Assembly (NCBI RefSeq): GCF_018842675.1
Contig: NZ_JAGTWO010000004.1
Location: forward strand, 3,782,001 to 3,846,000
Direction: 5' to 3'
DNA length: 64,000 nt
DNA from: Candidatus Pantoea bituminis
GTDB taxonomy: Bacteria > Pseudomonadota > Gammaproteobacteria > Enterobacterales > Enterobacteriaceae
Positions 52,384 to 61,980 of this stretch are shown here, in pieces. Numbering within the stretch: position 1 is the stretch's first letter; each line of letters starts with the position of its first letter. A program made the translations under genes and the position numbers. Below the pieces are notes generated by a model. The model ran no database searches. It worked only from the letters and a program-made list of their open reading frames with translations, and was not told the DNA's origin.

Positions 52384-53409
52384 TTAGGGCAAACGCTGGC
52401 TGGAACCGCGGATAATCAGTTCACCGGGAAAAACCTGTTCAACGATCGGCAGATCGTTGCTTTGAATACGGGCGATTAAGCGCTCCAGCGCTGCATAACC
52501 AATCTGCCAGGTCGGCTGTTTCAAGGTCGTGATGCCGACACCCGCTAAAGCGGCCCATTCCAGTTCATCAAAACCGAGTAGACCAATCTCATCGCCCCAA
52601 CGCAGATTAATGCGTTGCAGAGCACGCGCGACTTGCAGGGTTAACGCGCCGTTAGCCGCCATCACCGCACTGCGCTTGCCCGCATGACGCTGGTAGAAAG
52701 CATTCAGGGCTGCATCCATTTCAGCGGGCTGATGCAGCGGCACTTCAGCGTTTTCATGCTGTATATGCGGGTAATCAGCGAGCACTTTTCGAAATGCCTG
52801 CAAACGCTCGCGACGCGTATTGACGCTGCCTAGCGGTTCGCTGAGAAACAGCAAGGCGTCATAACCGTTATCCACCAAATGACGCGTCGCCGTTTCAGCA
52901 GCTTCGGCATTATTCAGCCCAACCACATCACACGCAAAGTCAGGAATTTTACGGTCAATCAGGACCATCGGCAGCAAAGATTGTTGCAGGCGACTCAATA
53001 CTTCTTCACGCATCCCAACGGCGTTGACCACAATGCCTTCCACCTGATAACTGCTGAGCAATTGCAAATAATGCTGCTCCAGATCCACTTCGTTATTGGT
53101 GTTACACATCAGCAAGGTAAAGCCACATTCACGACAGGCCGCTTCAATGCCGCACATCACGTCCACAGAGTAGGGATTGGTGATATCGGCGATGATCAAA
53201 CCAATTAGCCGGGTTCGGCCACGTTTTAGGCCGCGCGCCATCTGACTTGGGCTGTAGCTCAGGTCAGCAATAGCCTGCTCAATGCGGGCCTTGAGATCCA
53301 CAGAAAGGAGATGTTGTTCACCGTTCAGATAGCGAGAAACGCTGGTTTTTCCGGTTCGTGCCGCGTGAGCAACATCGCTGATAGTGGCGCGAGGCGGCCT
53401 GGTTTTCAT
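52384..53409 (-). CDS. ptxS: LacI-family repressor, PtxS-like
   Basis: 341 residues. N-terminal helix-turn-helix: TISDVAHAARTGKTSVSRYLNGE with hinge YSPSQMARGLKRGRTRLIGLI. Ligand domain follows: DITNPYSVDVMCGIEAACRE, LLGFDELEWAALAGVGITTLKQP. Encoded upstream of and in line with the kgu operon, with a PtxS-like palindrome between; 2-ketogluconate is the expected inducer. Intact. Confidence 0.87.
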   Translation of the reverse strand: MKTRPPRATISDVAHAARTGKTSVSRYLNGEQHLLSVDLKARIEQAIADLSYSPSQMARGLKRGRTRLIGLIIADITNPYSVDVMCGIEAACRECGFTLLMCNTNNEVDLEQHYLQLLSSYQVEGIVVNAVGMREEVLSRLQQSLLPMVLIDRKIPDFACDVVGLNNAEAAETATRHLVDNGYDALLFLSEPLGSVNTRRERLQAFRKVLADYPHIQHENAEVPLHQPAEMDAALNAFYQRHAGKRSAVMAANGALTLQVARALQRINLRWGDEIGLLGFDELEWAALAGVGITTLKQPTWQIGYAALERLIARIQSNDLPIVEQVFPGELIIRGSSQRLP

Positions 53410-53473
53410 GAAATACCCTGCTAAGTAAGAATCAGGCAGAGACTAGCACAGCCGAAGCCGGTCGCAAAAACCG

Positions 53474-54463
53474 TTATGCGTGGGCCTGCAACTGTAGCCA
53501 CGGCTGCCAGAGGGTTTGTAACTGGTTTAATGGCGCACCATCAAGCAGGGATAAAACCATCTCCGCGACCCGTTCACCGATTTCCTTGTTCGAGGCCTGC
53601 CGGATAGCAATAATCGGCTGATCGAGAATCGCATCACGCGGCAGACCATCCCAGGCAATCAACGTGACGGCATTGTCGCCCAGCAAACGGCCCGCTTGCT
53701 GGAGCGCCATCGCCGCGCCTTCCGCAAGTGGACTGCAATCGGTAATGATGGCCTGTGGCAGCTTGCCTTGCGCCAGCCAGGCGCAGGTTTGCTGATAGCC
53801 GCATCGCCGCGAAGGCGCAACCGCAGCCATAGCAAACGGTGGAATCTGGCCCAGAGCATCCAAATAACCCTGACGCCTGTCGCGCACAAACGTGCAGGGT
53901 TCGTTGCCGCCAAGCCAGGCAATCTGTTGCAGATTATTTTTCAGGCAATGATTTACCGCCAGCTGCGAACCGGCGTAGTTATCCACATCAAACCAGGCAT
54001 AGGTTTGTGGTAAATCGCTGCGCCCCATGGCTAAAAAGTTAAAGCCCTTTTGTTGCAGTTGCAGTAAGCGCGGATCTTGCGGCGTGGTGTGAGTCACGAT
54101 AATGGCGTCTACCGCACGGCTTCGCAGCATACGCGTTAAGGTAGGTTGGCTTTCTTTTGGCTTATTGGCGAGCAGGAGTAAGTCAATTTCATGGCGGGAA
54201 AGGCACTGATCCAGCGTCAGTAATATCTCGCTGAAGAAGCCATCACTCAATGGCGGCGCGCTGACCGGATACACTAAACCCACCGCATTAGCCCGGCCTG
54301 TTTTCAGGTGACGAGCCGCCGCATTAGGGCGATAGCCGCGTCGGCGAGCTTCCTCTTCCACGCGCTGACGCGTTTCCTGCGCCACATCCTCGTAACCATT
54401 CAAAGCACGGCTTACGGTTGTCACTGAAAGACCTAATAGGGAAGCAATGGCTTTAAGCGACAT
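53474..54463 (-). CDS. LacI-family regulator of unknown target
   Basis: 329 residues. Helix-turn-helix SLKAIASLLGLSVTTVSRALNGY, hinge YRPNAAARHLKTGRANAVGLV, then a periplasmic-binding-like domain (FDVDNYAGSQLAVNHCLKNN, LIAWDGLPRDAILDQPI). It lies 64 bp upstream of ptxS in the same direction. No catabolic operon of its own is adjacent, so it may regulate sugar genes elsewhere or join in kgu control. Confidence 0.85.
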   Translation of the reverse strand: MSLKAIASLLGLSVTTVSRALNGYEDVAQETRQRVEEEARRRGYRPNAAARHLKTGRANAVGLVYPVSAPPLSDGFFSEILLTLDQCLSRHEIDLLLLANKPKESQPTLTRMLRSRAVDAIIVTHTTPQDPRLLQLQQKGFNFLAMGRSDLPQTYAWFDVDNYAGSQLAVNHCLKNNLQQIAWLGGNEPCTFVRDRRQGYLDALGQIPPFAMAAVAPSRRCGYQQTCAWLAQGKLPQAIITDCSPLAEGAAMALQQAGRLLGDNAVTLIAWDGLPRDAILDQPIIAIRQASNKEIGERVAEMVLSLLDGAPLNQLQTLWQPWLQLQAHA

Positions 54464-54625
54464 GATGCGTTACTCACAGTTCGGATTTTGATCACGCTAG
54501 CATAAAGTTTAACCTGGCTCTATGTATCGGCACCTAACTGGAACTTATTGCGCACTTTTTACTCAAAGTTGTCTGAAAATGAGGTGAACATTAACGGTGT
54601 GCCCCCGGTTAAGAGGGCGACACAA

Positions 54626-55288
54626 TTAACCAAGCGGCGTCAACGTAATCTCTACACGACGGTTCTGGGCTTTTCCGTCTTCCGTGCTGTTGCTGGCGAT
54701 AGGATTGTCAGGTCCCGCACCTTGAGTACGTAAACGATTATTCGCGACGCCCTGTCCAATCAACGTGCTGGCTACGCTTTCAGCGCGCTGCTGCGATAAA
54801 CGCATATTCAGCGCACGCGTGCCGGTACTGTCGGTATAACCCACTACGTTAACAGCTGTTTTTGGATACTCTTTCAGGACCATTGCCACGCCAGACAGCG
54901 TATTGGTTCCCGCCGCTTTCAGGCTGCTGCTGTTGGAATCAAAGGTGACATTGTTTGGCATGTTAAGCATGATGTTATCACCCTGACGCGTCACGCTGAC
55001 GCCCGTACCGCGCATCTTGTCGCGCAGTTTGGCTTCCTGTACATCCATGTAATAACCGACACCGCCACCCAAGGCTGCGCCACCCGCAGCGCCAATCAAC
55101 GCGCCTTTACCACGATCTTTCTTCGATGATGAAAGCACGCCTACGCCCGCGCCAACCAGTGCACCGAGGCCAGCACCCATGCCCGATTTACCCGCCTGAG
55201 ATTCGCCGGTATAAGGATTGGTAGTACAGCCTGACAGGGCCAGGCTGCCGCTCAGTAACAAGGTAATCGCTAATAAATTTTTCTGCAT
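54626..55288 (-). CDS. yiaD: OmpA-family lipoprotein YiaD
   Basis: 220 residues. The signal peptide ends in the lipobox LSGC. A glycine-zipper region (GMGAGLGALVGAGVGVL, KGALIGAAGGAALGGGVGYY) follows, then an OmpA-like peptidoglycan-binding domain with VTFDSNSSSL, VVGYTDSTG and the LSQQRAESVASTLI/NRRVEI motifs. Nearly the same as E. coli YiaD, an outer-membrane lipoprotein that can suppress bamB defects. Intact. Confidence 0.96.
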   Translation of the reverse strand: MQKNLLAITLLLSGSLALSGCTTNPYTGESQAGKSGMGAGLGALVGAGVGVLSSSKKDRGKGALIGAAGGAALGGGVGYYMDVQEAKLRDKMRGTGVSVTRQGDNIMLNMPNNVTFDSNSSSLKAAGTNTLSGVAMVLKEYPKTAVNVVGYTDSTGTRALNMRLSQQRAESVASTLIGQGVANNRLRTQGAGPDNPIASNSTEDGKAQNRRVEITLTPLG

Positions 55289-55404
55289 TTTCGTTCCTTT
55301 ACACTCTTCACAGTGGAGAAATGTCTCCTCTAAAACGGATCGATTATGCCGTGGAATGATGAGTAAAGGCGTGAGGGAAAGTCTTATTTTGTAAACAATG
55401 GCCG

Positions 55405-55965
55405 CTAAAGGTTATCGGGATGGCAGAAACAGGTCGTTTGATGATCGTTAATCAGCCCGCAAGCCTGCATAAATGAATAACAGATTGTCGGGCCGATGAA
55501 TTTAAAACCACGCGCTTTTAAGGCTTTGGAGAGCGCAATAGCCTGCTCTGACGTGGTAGGCGCTAAGCGGTAATCGGCGTGATGATGAACAATTGGCGCA
55601 TTATCAACAAATTCCCAGACGAAACGGGCAAAATCTTCACCCTTTGCTTCCATTGCCAGATAAGCACGCGCGTTGGTAATAATGGCTGAAATCTTGCCGC
55701 GATGGCGAATGATGCCGCTGTTTAGCAGCAGTTGCTCGATATCATCCTCATTCATTAAGGCCACGATTTGCGGATCAAACTGACCAAAAGCTTCCCGATA
55801 ATTTTCGCGCTTTTTTAGCACGGTAATCCATGACAATCCCGCTTGCTGCCCTTCCAGACACAACATTTCAAACAGCATTTTTTTGTCAGTTTGCGCGATT
55901 CCCCACTCTTTATCGTGGTACGCCAGATAGAGCGGATCCTGTGTTACCCAGCCACATCGTTGCAT
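55405..55965 (-). CDS. tag: DNA-3-methyladenine glycosylase I
   Basis: 186-residue base-excision enzyme removing 3-methyladenine. It starts QRCGWVTQDPLYLAYHDKEWG with the Cys and His of the zinc site; AGLSWITVLKKRENYREAFG and FKFIGPTICYSFMQACGLINDH are catalytic-domain blocks, ending in a Cys/His zinc pair (CFCHPDNL). It adjoins yhjY as in E. coli. Confidence 0.97.
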   Translation of the reverse strand: MQRCGWVTQDPLYLAYHDKEWGIAQTDKKMLFEMLCLEGQQAGLSWITVLKKRENYREAFGQFDPQIVALMNEDDIEQLLLNSGIIRHRGKISAIITNARAYLAMEAKGEDFARFVWEFVDNAPIVHHHADYRLAPTTSEQAIALSKALKARGFKFIGPTICYSFMQACGLINDHQTTCFCHPDNL

Positions 55966-56104
55966 CGTAGTAATCCTGGTTGTATGAAAATTTTATCGAG
56001 ACCCTTGATCTTAGGGACAATCGGTTAATAGTTAAACGACAGGCGCAATAACGATCCTTTAATCAAAGCGCCCGATCATTCCTTCAGCCTCGCCTGGAGA
56101 ATTC

Positions 56105-56815
56105 ATGTTGCAGAAAAGTCCGTGTACAGGCCAGCACTATCCAGTGCGGCTTTTTTGTAGTGCGTTGCTTTTAGCGATCATTCAACCTGCCTTTGCATGG
56201 GGTGGCGACTTTGCCCTGCATGACAATCAAAGTTCTACGGTCATCCCTCCCGACTACAACACCATTTTGGCGGAAAAAATCTCTCGCACTCCATTGGAGT
56301 TTACCGACGAGCAGCAAGGATTATGGGATGCAGCACTCAATGCGCCGGCATCGATCCCAATGGCATTGCGTAGCGAACCCGGCAGTGTTGGGGCAACGCC
56401 GCTTGGCACCCGTTTTAGTGCAGGCTGGGATTTGCCAATCAATCACTCGTTTACGACCGGTCCGGTGGCGCAATATGCTGTTGATCAGCGCCCGCTCACT
56501 TGCCCACAATGTGATTTCAGTGAGCGGCCTAATCACGATCAGGTGGCGAGTGTCGGCTGGCGCGTCGATTCAAAGTTAGGCTGGATTACGCCTTGGGCTC
56601 AGCTCAGTTACAGTCATCAGCTCGTGGAGGAGAATCTTAATTACCGTGCTGAAGACGATCCCAACAATCGTCAGGAGAATTGGGTAGACGTCAGCGTCGG
56701 GGCGCATATGCCGCTTAATAATAATCTGGCGGCTTTCGCCTCTTTTTCTCAAACCGATGCGCTGAATACCGGTGAACAGTTCATTTATAGTCTGGGTGTA
56801 AGCGCCAGCTTTTAA
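56105..56815 (+). CDS. yhjY: YhjY-like autotransporter beta-domain protein
   Basis: 236 residues. A signal peptide ending IIQPAFA is followed by a region predicted as outer-membrane beta strands: RFSAGWDLPIN, QVASVGWRVDSKLGWITPWAQLSYSH, WVDVSVGAHMPLNNNLAAFAS and the C-terminal YSLGVSASF with terminal Phe typical of barrel proteins. Neighbourhood (tag) and size match E. coli YhjY, an autotransporter-barrel protein without a known passenger. Function unknown. Confidence 0.75.
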   Translation: MLQKSPCTGQHYPVRLFCSALLLAIIQPAFAWGGDFALHDNQSSTVIPPDYNTILAEKISRTPLEFTDEQQGLWDAALNAPASIPMALRSEPGSVGATPLGTRFSAGWDLPINHSFTTGPVAQYAVDQRPLTCPQCDFSERPNHDQVASVGWRVDSKLGWITPWAQLSYSHQLVEENLNYRAEDDPNNRQENWVDVSVGAHMPLNNNLAAFASFSQTDALNTGEQFIYSLGVSASF

Positions 56816-56891
56816 GGTGCGGCATAAAATGAGAAGGCGCGCGTGCTGAATAAAATATAATGAGCGCGCTAATCATAATACTGGTAACACT

Positions 56892-57575
56892 ATGCGTGAA
56901 AATTTGACAATTATTGGCCGTGAAATGGCCGTTTTTATATTTGCAGCACTTTTCCTTATTTTGATGGTGGCGCCGATCTATATCGACGTTGCCTGGATGA
57001 ATGATGCGCTGCATGAAACCTCCTTAACGGAAACCACCCAGGAAGCGTTACTGGCCATTGTGGCCGTGCTGTTCTTTGCTGCGGCGTACCAACGCCCTGA
57101 GCAGCGTGGCGCTTTAACCCTGATCGGCGGCTTTTACAGCTGTATGCTGATTCGCGAACTCGATTTCCTGTTTGACATTATTCATCACGGGAGCTGGGTA
57201 TGGTTTTCGCTGGCCGTGACGGCTGGTTGCCTTGCCGTTGCGATTCGCTCACCGAAACGTACTCTGCAAGGTCTGGCGAATCTGCTGCAAAATCGCAGTT
57301 GGCCGGTAATGGCGAGCGGCTTTTTAGTCGTGCTGGTGTTTTCACGCCTGTTTGGTACGCATTATTTGTGGGAACACATGATGATGGATGGCTACAACCG
57401 CGTAGTAAAAAATATGGCGGAAGAAGGCACCGAATTGCTGGGATACAGTTTGTGCACGCTGGCGTCGGTACGTTATTTATGGCAAACCCGCCCGGTAACA
57501 GCCGCAGTTAGCGAGCCAGTCTTAAAACCCATGGCTTCTCATCGCAGCAAAGCGACGCCCATCACGTCGTCCTAA
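56892..57575 (+). CDS. Unknown polytopic inner membrane protein
   Basis: 227 residues with about six hydrophobic segments: MAVFIFAALFLILMVAPIYI, ALLAIVAVLFFAAAY, ALTLIGGFYSCMLI, VWFSLAVTAGCLAVAI, MASGFLVVLVFSRLFG, and a weaker one near ELLGYSLCTLASVRYLW. Charged and His-containing loops include RELDFLFDIIHHGSW and WEHMMMDGYNRVVKNMAEEGTE. I do not recognise the family. It lies between yhjY and dnaT with its own spacing on both sides. Confidence 0.8.
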   Translation: MRENLTIIGREMAVFIFAALFLILMVAPIYIDVAWMNDALHETSLTETTQEALLAIVAVLFFAAAYQRPEQRGALTLIGGFYSCMLIRELDFLFDIIHHGSWVWFSLAVTAGCLAVAIRSPKRTLQGLANLLQNRSWPVMASGFLVVLVFSRLFGTHYLWEHMMMDGYNRVVKNMAEEGTELLGYSLCTLASVRYLWQTRPVTAAVSEPVLKPMASHRSKATPITSS

Positions 57576-57688
57576 ACGCCTCAGCGCTTTTTGAGCGATT
57601 CTGCGCGTTAAAAAAGGTACAATATGCACTTCTGCGTCGGACAGGTCATCTCTCCGGCGCAACGTGTTTGCTAACGTCAGGTCTCTTC

Positions 57689-58225
57689 ATGTCAGTCAAA
57701 ATCTTAACGTCAACGCTTATTGGCCTGGATGCTTTCCGTCAGGATCCACTTAACGCCCTTCAACAGGCTGACAAAGGCACGCTGGCGGTGTTAGAAGATT
57801 ATGCGCCGGTGATGTACGCCATCACGCCGGAGCGTTTGGCGCAGCTCTTAGCGCTGGAAGCCGCCATACAGCAACCCAATGACGTGGCGCTGGATGACAG
57901 CCTGTTTAACGATGCGCCCGCCGCGATTCATACGCCGGTCGGCAAGTTTGCCATGTACGATGGCTGGCAACCGGACGCTGATTTTTCACGCCAAGCCGCC
58001 ATTTGGGGCGTCGCACTCAGCGAATCGGTGACCGCCTCGGAGCTGGCTGCATTTGTCGCCTATTGGCAAGCAGAAGGCCGATTATTCCATCATGTTCAGT
58101 GGCAGCAAAAGCTGGCGCGTAGTATACAGATGAATCGCGCCGCTAACGGCGGGCAGCCTAAGCGTGACATTACGCAGTTGCCCAATCCCGACCGTACTAT
58201 TCCCGATGGTTTCCGAGGTGAGTAA
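57689..58225 (+). CDS. dnaT: Primosomal protein DnaT (primosomal protein I)
   Basis: 178-residue primosome component that helps load DnaB-DnaC during replication restart. It starts SVKILTSTLIGLDAF; the conserved C-terminal half has GKFAMYDGWQPDADFSRQAAIWGVAL and AFVAYWQAEGRLFHHVQWQQKLARS. ATG 57689 is preferred to the in-frame codon at 57668. It shares one base with dnaC (TAATG). Confidence 0.95.
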   Translation: MSVKILTSTLIGLDAFRQDPLNALQQADKGTLAVLEDYAPVMYAITPERLAQLLALEAAIQQPNDVALDDSLFNDAPAAIHTPVGKFAMYDGWQPDADFSRQAAIWGVALSESVTASELAAFVAYWQAEGRLFHHVQWQQKLARSIQMNRAANGGQPKRDITQLPNPDRTIPDGFRGE

Positions 58226-58965
58226 TGAAAACGCCGACCGATCTCTTTAGCCGTCTGAAAAAAATGATGCCTGCCGGCACCCAACCTAAATTCACCAGCG
58301 GTGAAGATCTGCTGGCATGGAATCAGGAGCAAGGCCGCTTGCGTTCTGAAGCCATTGTGCGCGAAAACCGCGCGATGAAAATGCAGCGCATCATGGGCCG
58401 CTCCGGCATTCGCGAACTGCATATGAACTGCTCATTCGATAACTATCGCGTTGAGAATGAAGGCCAGCGCAAAGCGCTCGAACTGGCGCGACAATATTGC
58501 GCAGAGTTTGACGGCAGTATCGCCAGCTTTGTTTTTTCCGGCCGTCCTGGCACAGGTAAAAACCATTTAGCCGCAGCCATTGGTAACGATTTAATTTTAC
58601 GCGGTAGAAGTGTGTTAATCGTTACGGTCGCCGATCTGATGTCCAGCATGAAAGGCACGTTTAGCGGCACCAGCGATATCACCGAAGAGCGGCTGATTCA
58701 GGATCTCAGCAGCGTCGATCTGCTGGTGATCGATGAAATTGGAATGCAAAGCGAATCACGTTACGAAAAAGTGATTATTAATCAGATTGTTGATCGTCGA
58801 TCCTCATCAAAACGTCCTACCGGTATGTTGTCCAATCTCGACCACGCAGGTATGAATACTTTGCTGGGAGAAAGGGTGATGGATCGCATGCGCCTGGGCA
58901 ACAGCCTTTGGGTGCGCTTCGACTGGGAAAGCTATCGCAGCCGGGTTCGCGGCGACGAATATTAA
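58225..58965 (+). CDS. dnaC: DNA replication protein DnaC
   Basis: 246-residue AAA+ helicase loader that delivers DnaB. The N-terminal DnaB-binding region precedes Walker A FSGRPGTGKNHLAAAIGN, Walker B LLVIDEIGMQ and sensor regions SNLDHAGMNTLLGERVMDRM. E. coli DnaC has 245 residues. A strong terminator follows. Confidence 0.96.
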   Translation: MKTPTDLFSRLKKMMPAGTQPKFTSGEDLLAWNQEQGRLRSEAIVRENRAMKMQRIMGRSGIRELHMNCSFDNYRVENEGQRKALELARQYCAEFDGSIASFVFSGRPGTGKNHLAAAIGNDLILRGRSVLIVTVADLMSSMKGTFSGTSDITEERLIQDLSSVDLLVIDEIGMQSESRYEKVIINQIVDRRSSSKRPTGMLSNLDHAGMNTLLGERVMDRMRLGNSLWVRFDWESYRSRVRGDEY

Positions 58966-58970
58966 ATCTT

Positions 58971-58996
58971 ACTGCCCGCTTCGTCGGGCAGTTTTA
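58971..58996 (+). terminator. dnaT-dnaC intrinsic terminator
   Basis: ACTGCCCG, loop CTTCGT, CGGGCAGT, then TTTATTT. It starts 6 bases after the dnaC stop. Confidence 0.88.
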
Positions 58997-59149
58997 TTTC
59001 AGCCGCTGCCGTTTTAAAGTGCAGCGGGCAGACAGCATCACCTTCCATTTCCAATAACCGTGCCAGGACGCTGTTATCCTGACCAGAGATAAATCCCTTA
59101 ATGCCGACGACGCTGCTGTGTTCGTTGGGCAGCCCTTCTGGAATCTGCG

Positions 59150-60672
59150 ATGAACGTGCTTGATTATGCGGTAATGGCGCTGTATGCCCTGATGATCGTA
59201 CTCATTACGCTATGGGCGATGCGGAAAGTGGGCAGCACGCGCGACTTTTTTACCGCTGGCGGCAAAATGCCATGGTGGCTTTCTGGCGTCTCGCATCATA
59301 TGTCTGGTTACAGCGCCGCCGTCTTTGTCGCCTATGCCGCCGTTGCCTATAACATGGGCATCACGCTCTATTTCTGGTGGGCTTTGCCCATCTCCATCGC
59401 AGTATTCATTGGCTCACGGGTGTTTGCGCCACGTTGGGCGCGTTTGCGCATCCACATGAATATTGAATCGCCAATGGAATATCTCGTCACGCGCTACAAT
59501 TTGCCAACGCAGATGGTGCTGGCGTGGAGCGGCGTACTGCTGAAAACCTTTGATGTCGGCGCCAAATGGGCAGCTATCGCAATCATCATCAACGTATTTA
59601 CCGGTATTGATCCGATCATCGGAATTTGTCTTTCTGGCGCTTTGAGCCTGTTTTATACCGTAATGGGCGGATTGTGGGCTGATGCCTGCAACGATTTTGG
59701 TCAGTTCATCGTGCAGTTTGTGGCGGCGATTGTCATGCTCATCGCCGTTGCCCTGCATTTGGGCGGTTTTCATGCTTTATTGTCCATCTGGGATCATTTG
59801 CCAGTCGGTCACACGCAAATCGTGCAGGAACCCTACACGCTGGGGTTTATTTTTGCCTATTTCATTATTTACACGCTGAGCTACAACGGCGGCACCTGGA
59901 ATTTGGCGCAGCGGTTTATTGCTGCTTCTGGGGTCGCGAAGCGCGTAAAGCCGCCCTGCTTTCATCCGCGCTTTTCCTGATCTGGCCGCTGGTGCTGTTC
60001 TGGCCGATGTGGGCTGCTCCACTGCTCTATCCTGATCTTGCCGATCCGTCGCGTGCTTATTCACTGATGGCAATGGAATTGCTGCCCAATGGCTTAGTCG
60101 GCCTGGTGTTGGTCGCTATGTTTACACATACGCTCTCAATGACCTCGTCTGATGCCAATGCCATCACCGCCGTTGTTACTCGCGATATTCTGCCCGGCAT
60201 GATGCCGAACCTTTTCCAGCGCGGTAAAAGCTCTTTGCTGGTGGCGCGTCTCACCGCGTTTCTGTTCATTATTCTGACGTTGATTATCGCGATAAATGCC
60301 AGCCACTTTGGCGGCGTTTTATCGCTACTGATTATCTGGTTTGGTGGCCTGGTCGGCCCCATTTCTATCCCTATGCTGCTCGGTTTGCTTCCGTGGTTTC
60401 GGCGCAGCGGCAGCGCGGCGGCGCTCACGAGTTGGGCCATTGGCGTTACGACCTTTTTCTACGTGAAGTTTGTATTGAACGATGTTAGTACCGCCACGCA
60501 GGTTGCCGCGCCCGTGCTCTCTTCACTGGTGCTGTTCACCGTAATGGGCTGGATGCGGCGCTCACCCGTTGATCCACAAGTTGATGCACTTCTCCACGCA
60601 CTTAATAGCGATCAGGGCATGCCGGAAAAATCGCGCTGGCCACAGGAAAGCTCCGTTTCGCCAGAGCGTTAA
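59150..60672 (+). CDS. Sodium:solute symporter family transporter (one frameshift)
   Basis: About 507 residues after repair, with thirteen or so membrane helices. It starts NVLDYAVMALYALMIVLITLW, then STRDFFTAGGKMPWWLSGVSHHMSGYSAAVFV, the SSS-family pattern. One G missing near 59932 joins IAASG to GREARKAALLSSALFLIW. The next blocks are MTSSDANAITAVVTRDILPGM and FGGVLSLLIIWFGGLVGP. The substrate is probably a sugar, sugar acid or other small polar solute. The ROK-type repressor 128 bases downstream may control it. Confidence 0.85.
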
Positions 60673-60800
60673 TTGTGTAATGCCACAGCGATCGCCGCCG
60701 GTTATTGGGCGTTGTGTGAAACAGGGCATAAAAGTGTGGGGTGACGAATGCACAGACGCTGATACACTGAAACTCTTCTCTTCTGTTGAGTGAATGCGTC

Positions 60801-61934
60801 ATGAAAGCCAGTGGCAAAGGGCCAGCATTATTGCGGCTAAATAACCAAAAGCGGGTGATGACGCAACTGCGCAGGATGCGCGTAACGTCACGCCAGGATC
60901 TCGCCCAAACCCTGTCGCTCAGTAAAAACACGGTTTCGTTGATCATTGATGACCTGTTGGAACAGGATCTTATCGAGGAGTTAGGCCCGGTCAGCGTGGC
61001 GACCGCAGGACGACCAAAGATTGAAATCACGCTGCGCCCGGAAAAGTTAAAAAGTGCTGGCGTGATGGTAGAGCGTAATACCATTCACTGGCGCGTCTGT
61101 GACTATTTTTCACAGGTACTTGCTGAAGAAACGCTACGCACTGACACCAGTAATCCCACCAAACTGCTGGCTGAACTGGCAATGGTTTGTCGTGAGATCA
61201 GCGATAAATTCCCCGACTTATTGGGCATCGGGCTGGGCTTCCCCGGCATTGTCGATCCGCAACGCGGCTGGATGCACCTTTCTACCCATCTCGGCTGGCA
61301 GGATGTCGATCTGCTCACCTCTCTGCGCAAACATGTCCGTATGCCTATCCGCGTCATGAATAACGTGAAAGCGGCAGCGCTGCTCTCTGTGCAGCAACTT
61401 GCGCTGACGACAGAAAGCAGCCACTTCTATCTGCGCATTTCGGAAGGTATTGGCGGTGCGTTAGTGCAGGATGGTGAGGTCTTTACCGGCAATAGCTGGA
61501 CGGCGGGAGAAGCGGGCCATTTAACCGTACAGCCAAACGGTCCCCGTTGCAGCTGTGGCCGACAAGGTTGCCTGGAAGCTCTGATTAGCCAACCGGCGAT
61601 AAAACAACAGCTGGCTCAACGTCAGCCGGGCTTAACCTGGCAAAATCGAGAAAGCGCCCCAAAAATTGTGAATGAAGTGATGATGCAGGCGGGAAGTTTT
61701 CTGGGTAAGGCGCTGAGTCAAATCATGCTGCTGCTTAATCCGGCCAGCATCGTGATTGATTGCCCATGGAGTGCACATCTCGGGTTTTGCGAGGCAGTCA
61801 GCGGCGTGGCAGAGTCCAGCGCATTGGCTTTTACCTATCAACATACCGATCTGCATTTTCTGCAAACCCGGCTTAACCCGGCAAATGGATTGGCGCTAGC
61901 TGTGCTTGAGCAGTATGAGCAGCGAGTCAGTTAA
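60801..61934 (+). CDS. ROK-family transcriptional repressor (NagC/XylR-like)
   Basis: 377 residues. An N-terminal winged helix (NQKRVMTQLRRMRVTSRQDLAQTLSLSKNTVS) precedes the ROK sugar-binding fold. The zinc site is CSCGRQGCLE, and GEAGHLTV is present. The kinase-type catalytic Asp (NDA motif) is replaced: the segment reads MNNVKAAAL, so it acts as a regulator and not a sugar kinase. ATG 60801 is preferred to TTG 60786. It probably controls the flanking symporter and sugar porter genes. Confidence 0.87.
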   Translation: MKASGKGPALLRLNNQKRVMTQLRRMRVTSRQDLAQTLSLSKNTVSLIIDDLLEQDLIEELGPVSVATAGRPKIEITLRPEKLKSAGVMVERNTIHWRVCDYFSQVLAEETLRTDTSNPTKLLAELAMVCREISDKFPDLLGIGLGFPGIVDPQRGWMHLSTHLGWQDVDLLTSLRKHVRMPIRVMNNVKAAALLSVQQLALTTESSHFYLRISEGIGGALVQDGEVFTGNSWTAGEAGHLTVQPNGPRCSCGRQGCLEALISQPAIKQQLAQRQPGLTWQNRESAPKIVNEVMMQAGSFLGKALSQIMLLLNPASIVIDCPWSAHLGFCEAVSGVAESSALAFTYQHTDLHFLQTRLNPANGLALAVLEQYEQRVS

Positions 61935-61952
61935 TCCATTCATTTTTCAGAG

Positions 61953-61977
61953 AAAGGGCAGCTTTCGCTGCCCTTTT
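61953..61977. terminator. Bidirectional intrinsic terminator
   Basis: AAAGGGCAGC, loop TTTC, GCTGCCCTTT plus T: 10-bp stem with A and T flanks between the convergent ROK and sugar porter genes. Confidence 0.88.
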
Positions 61978-61980
61978 ATC

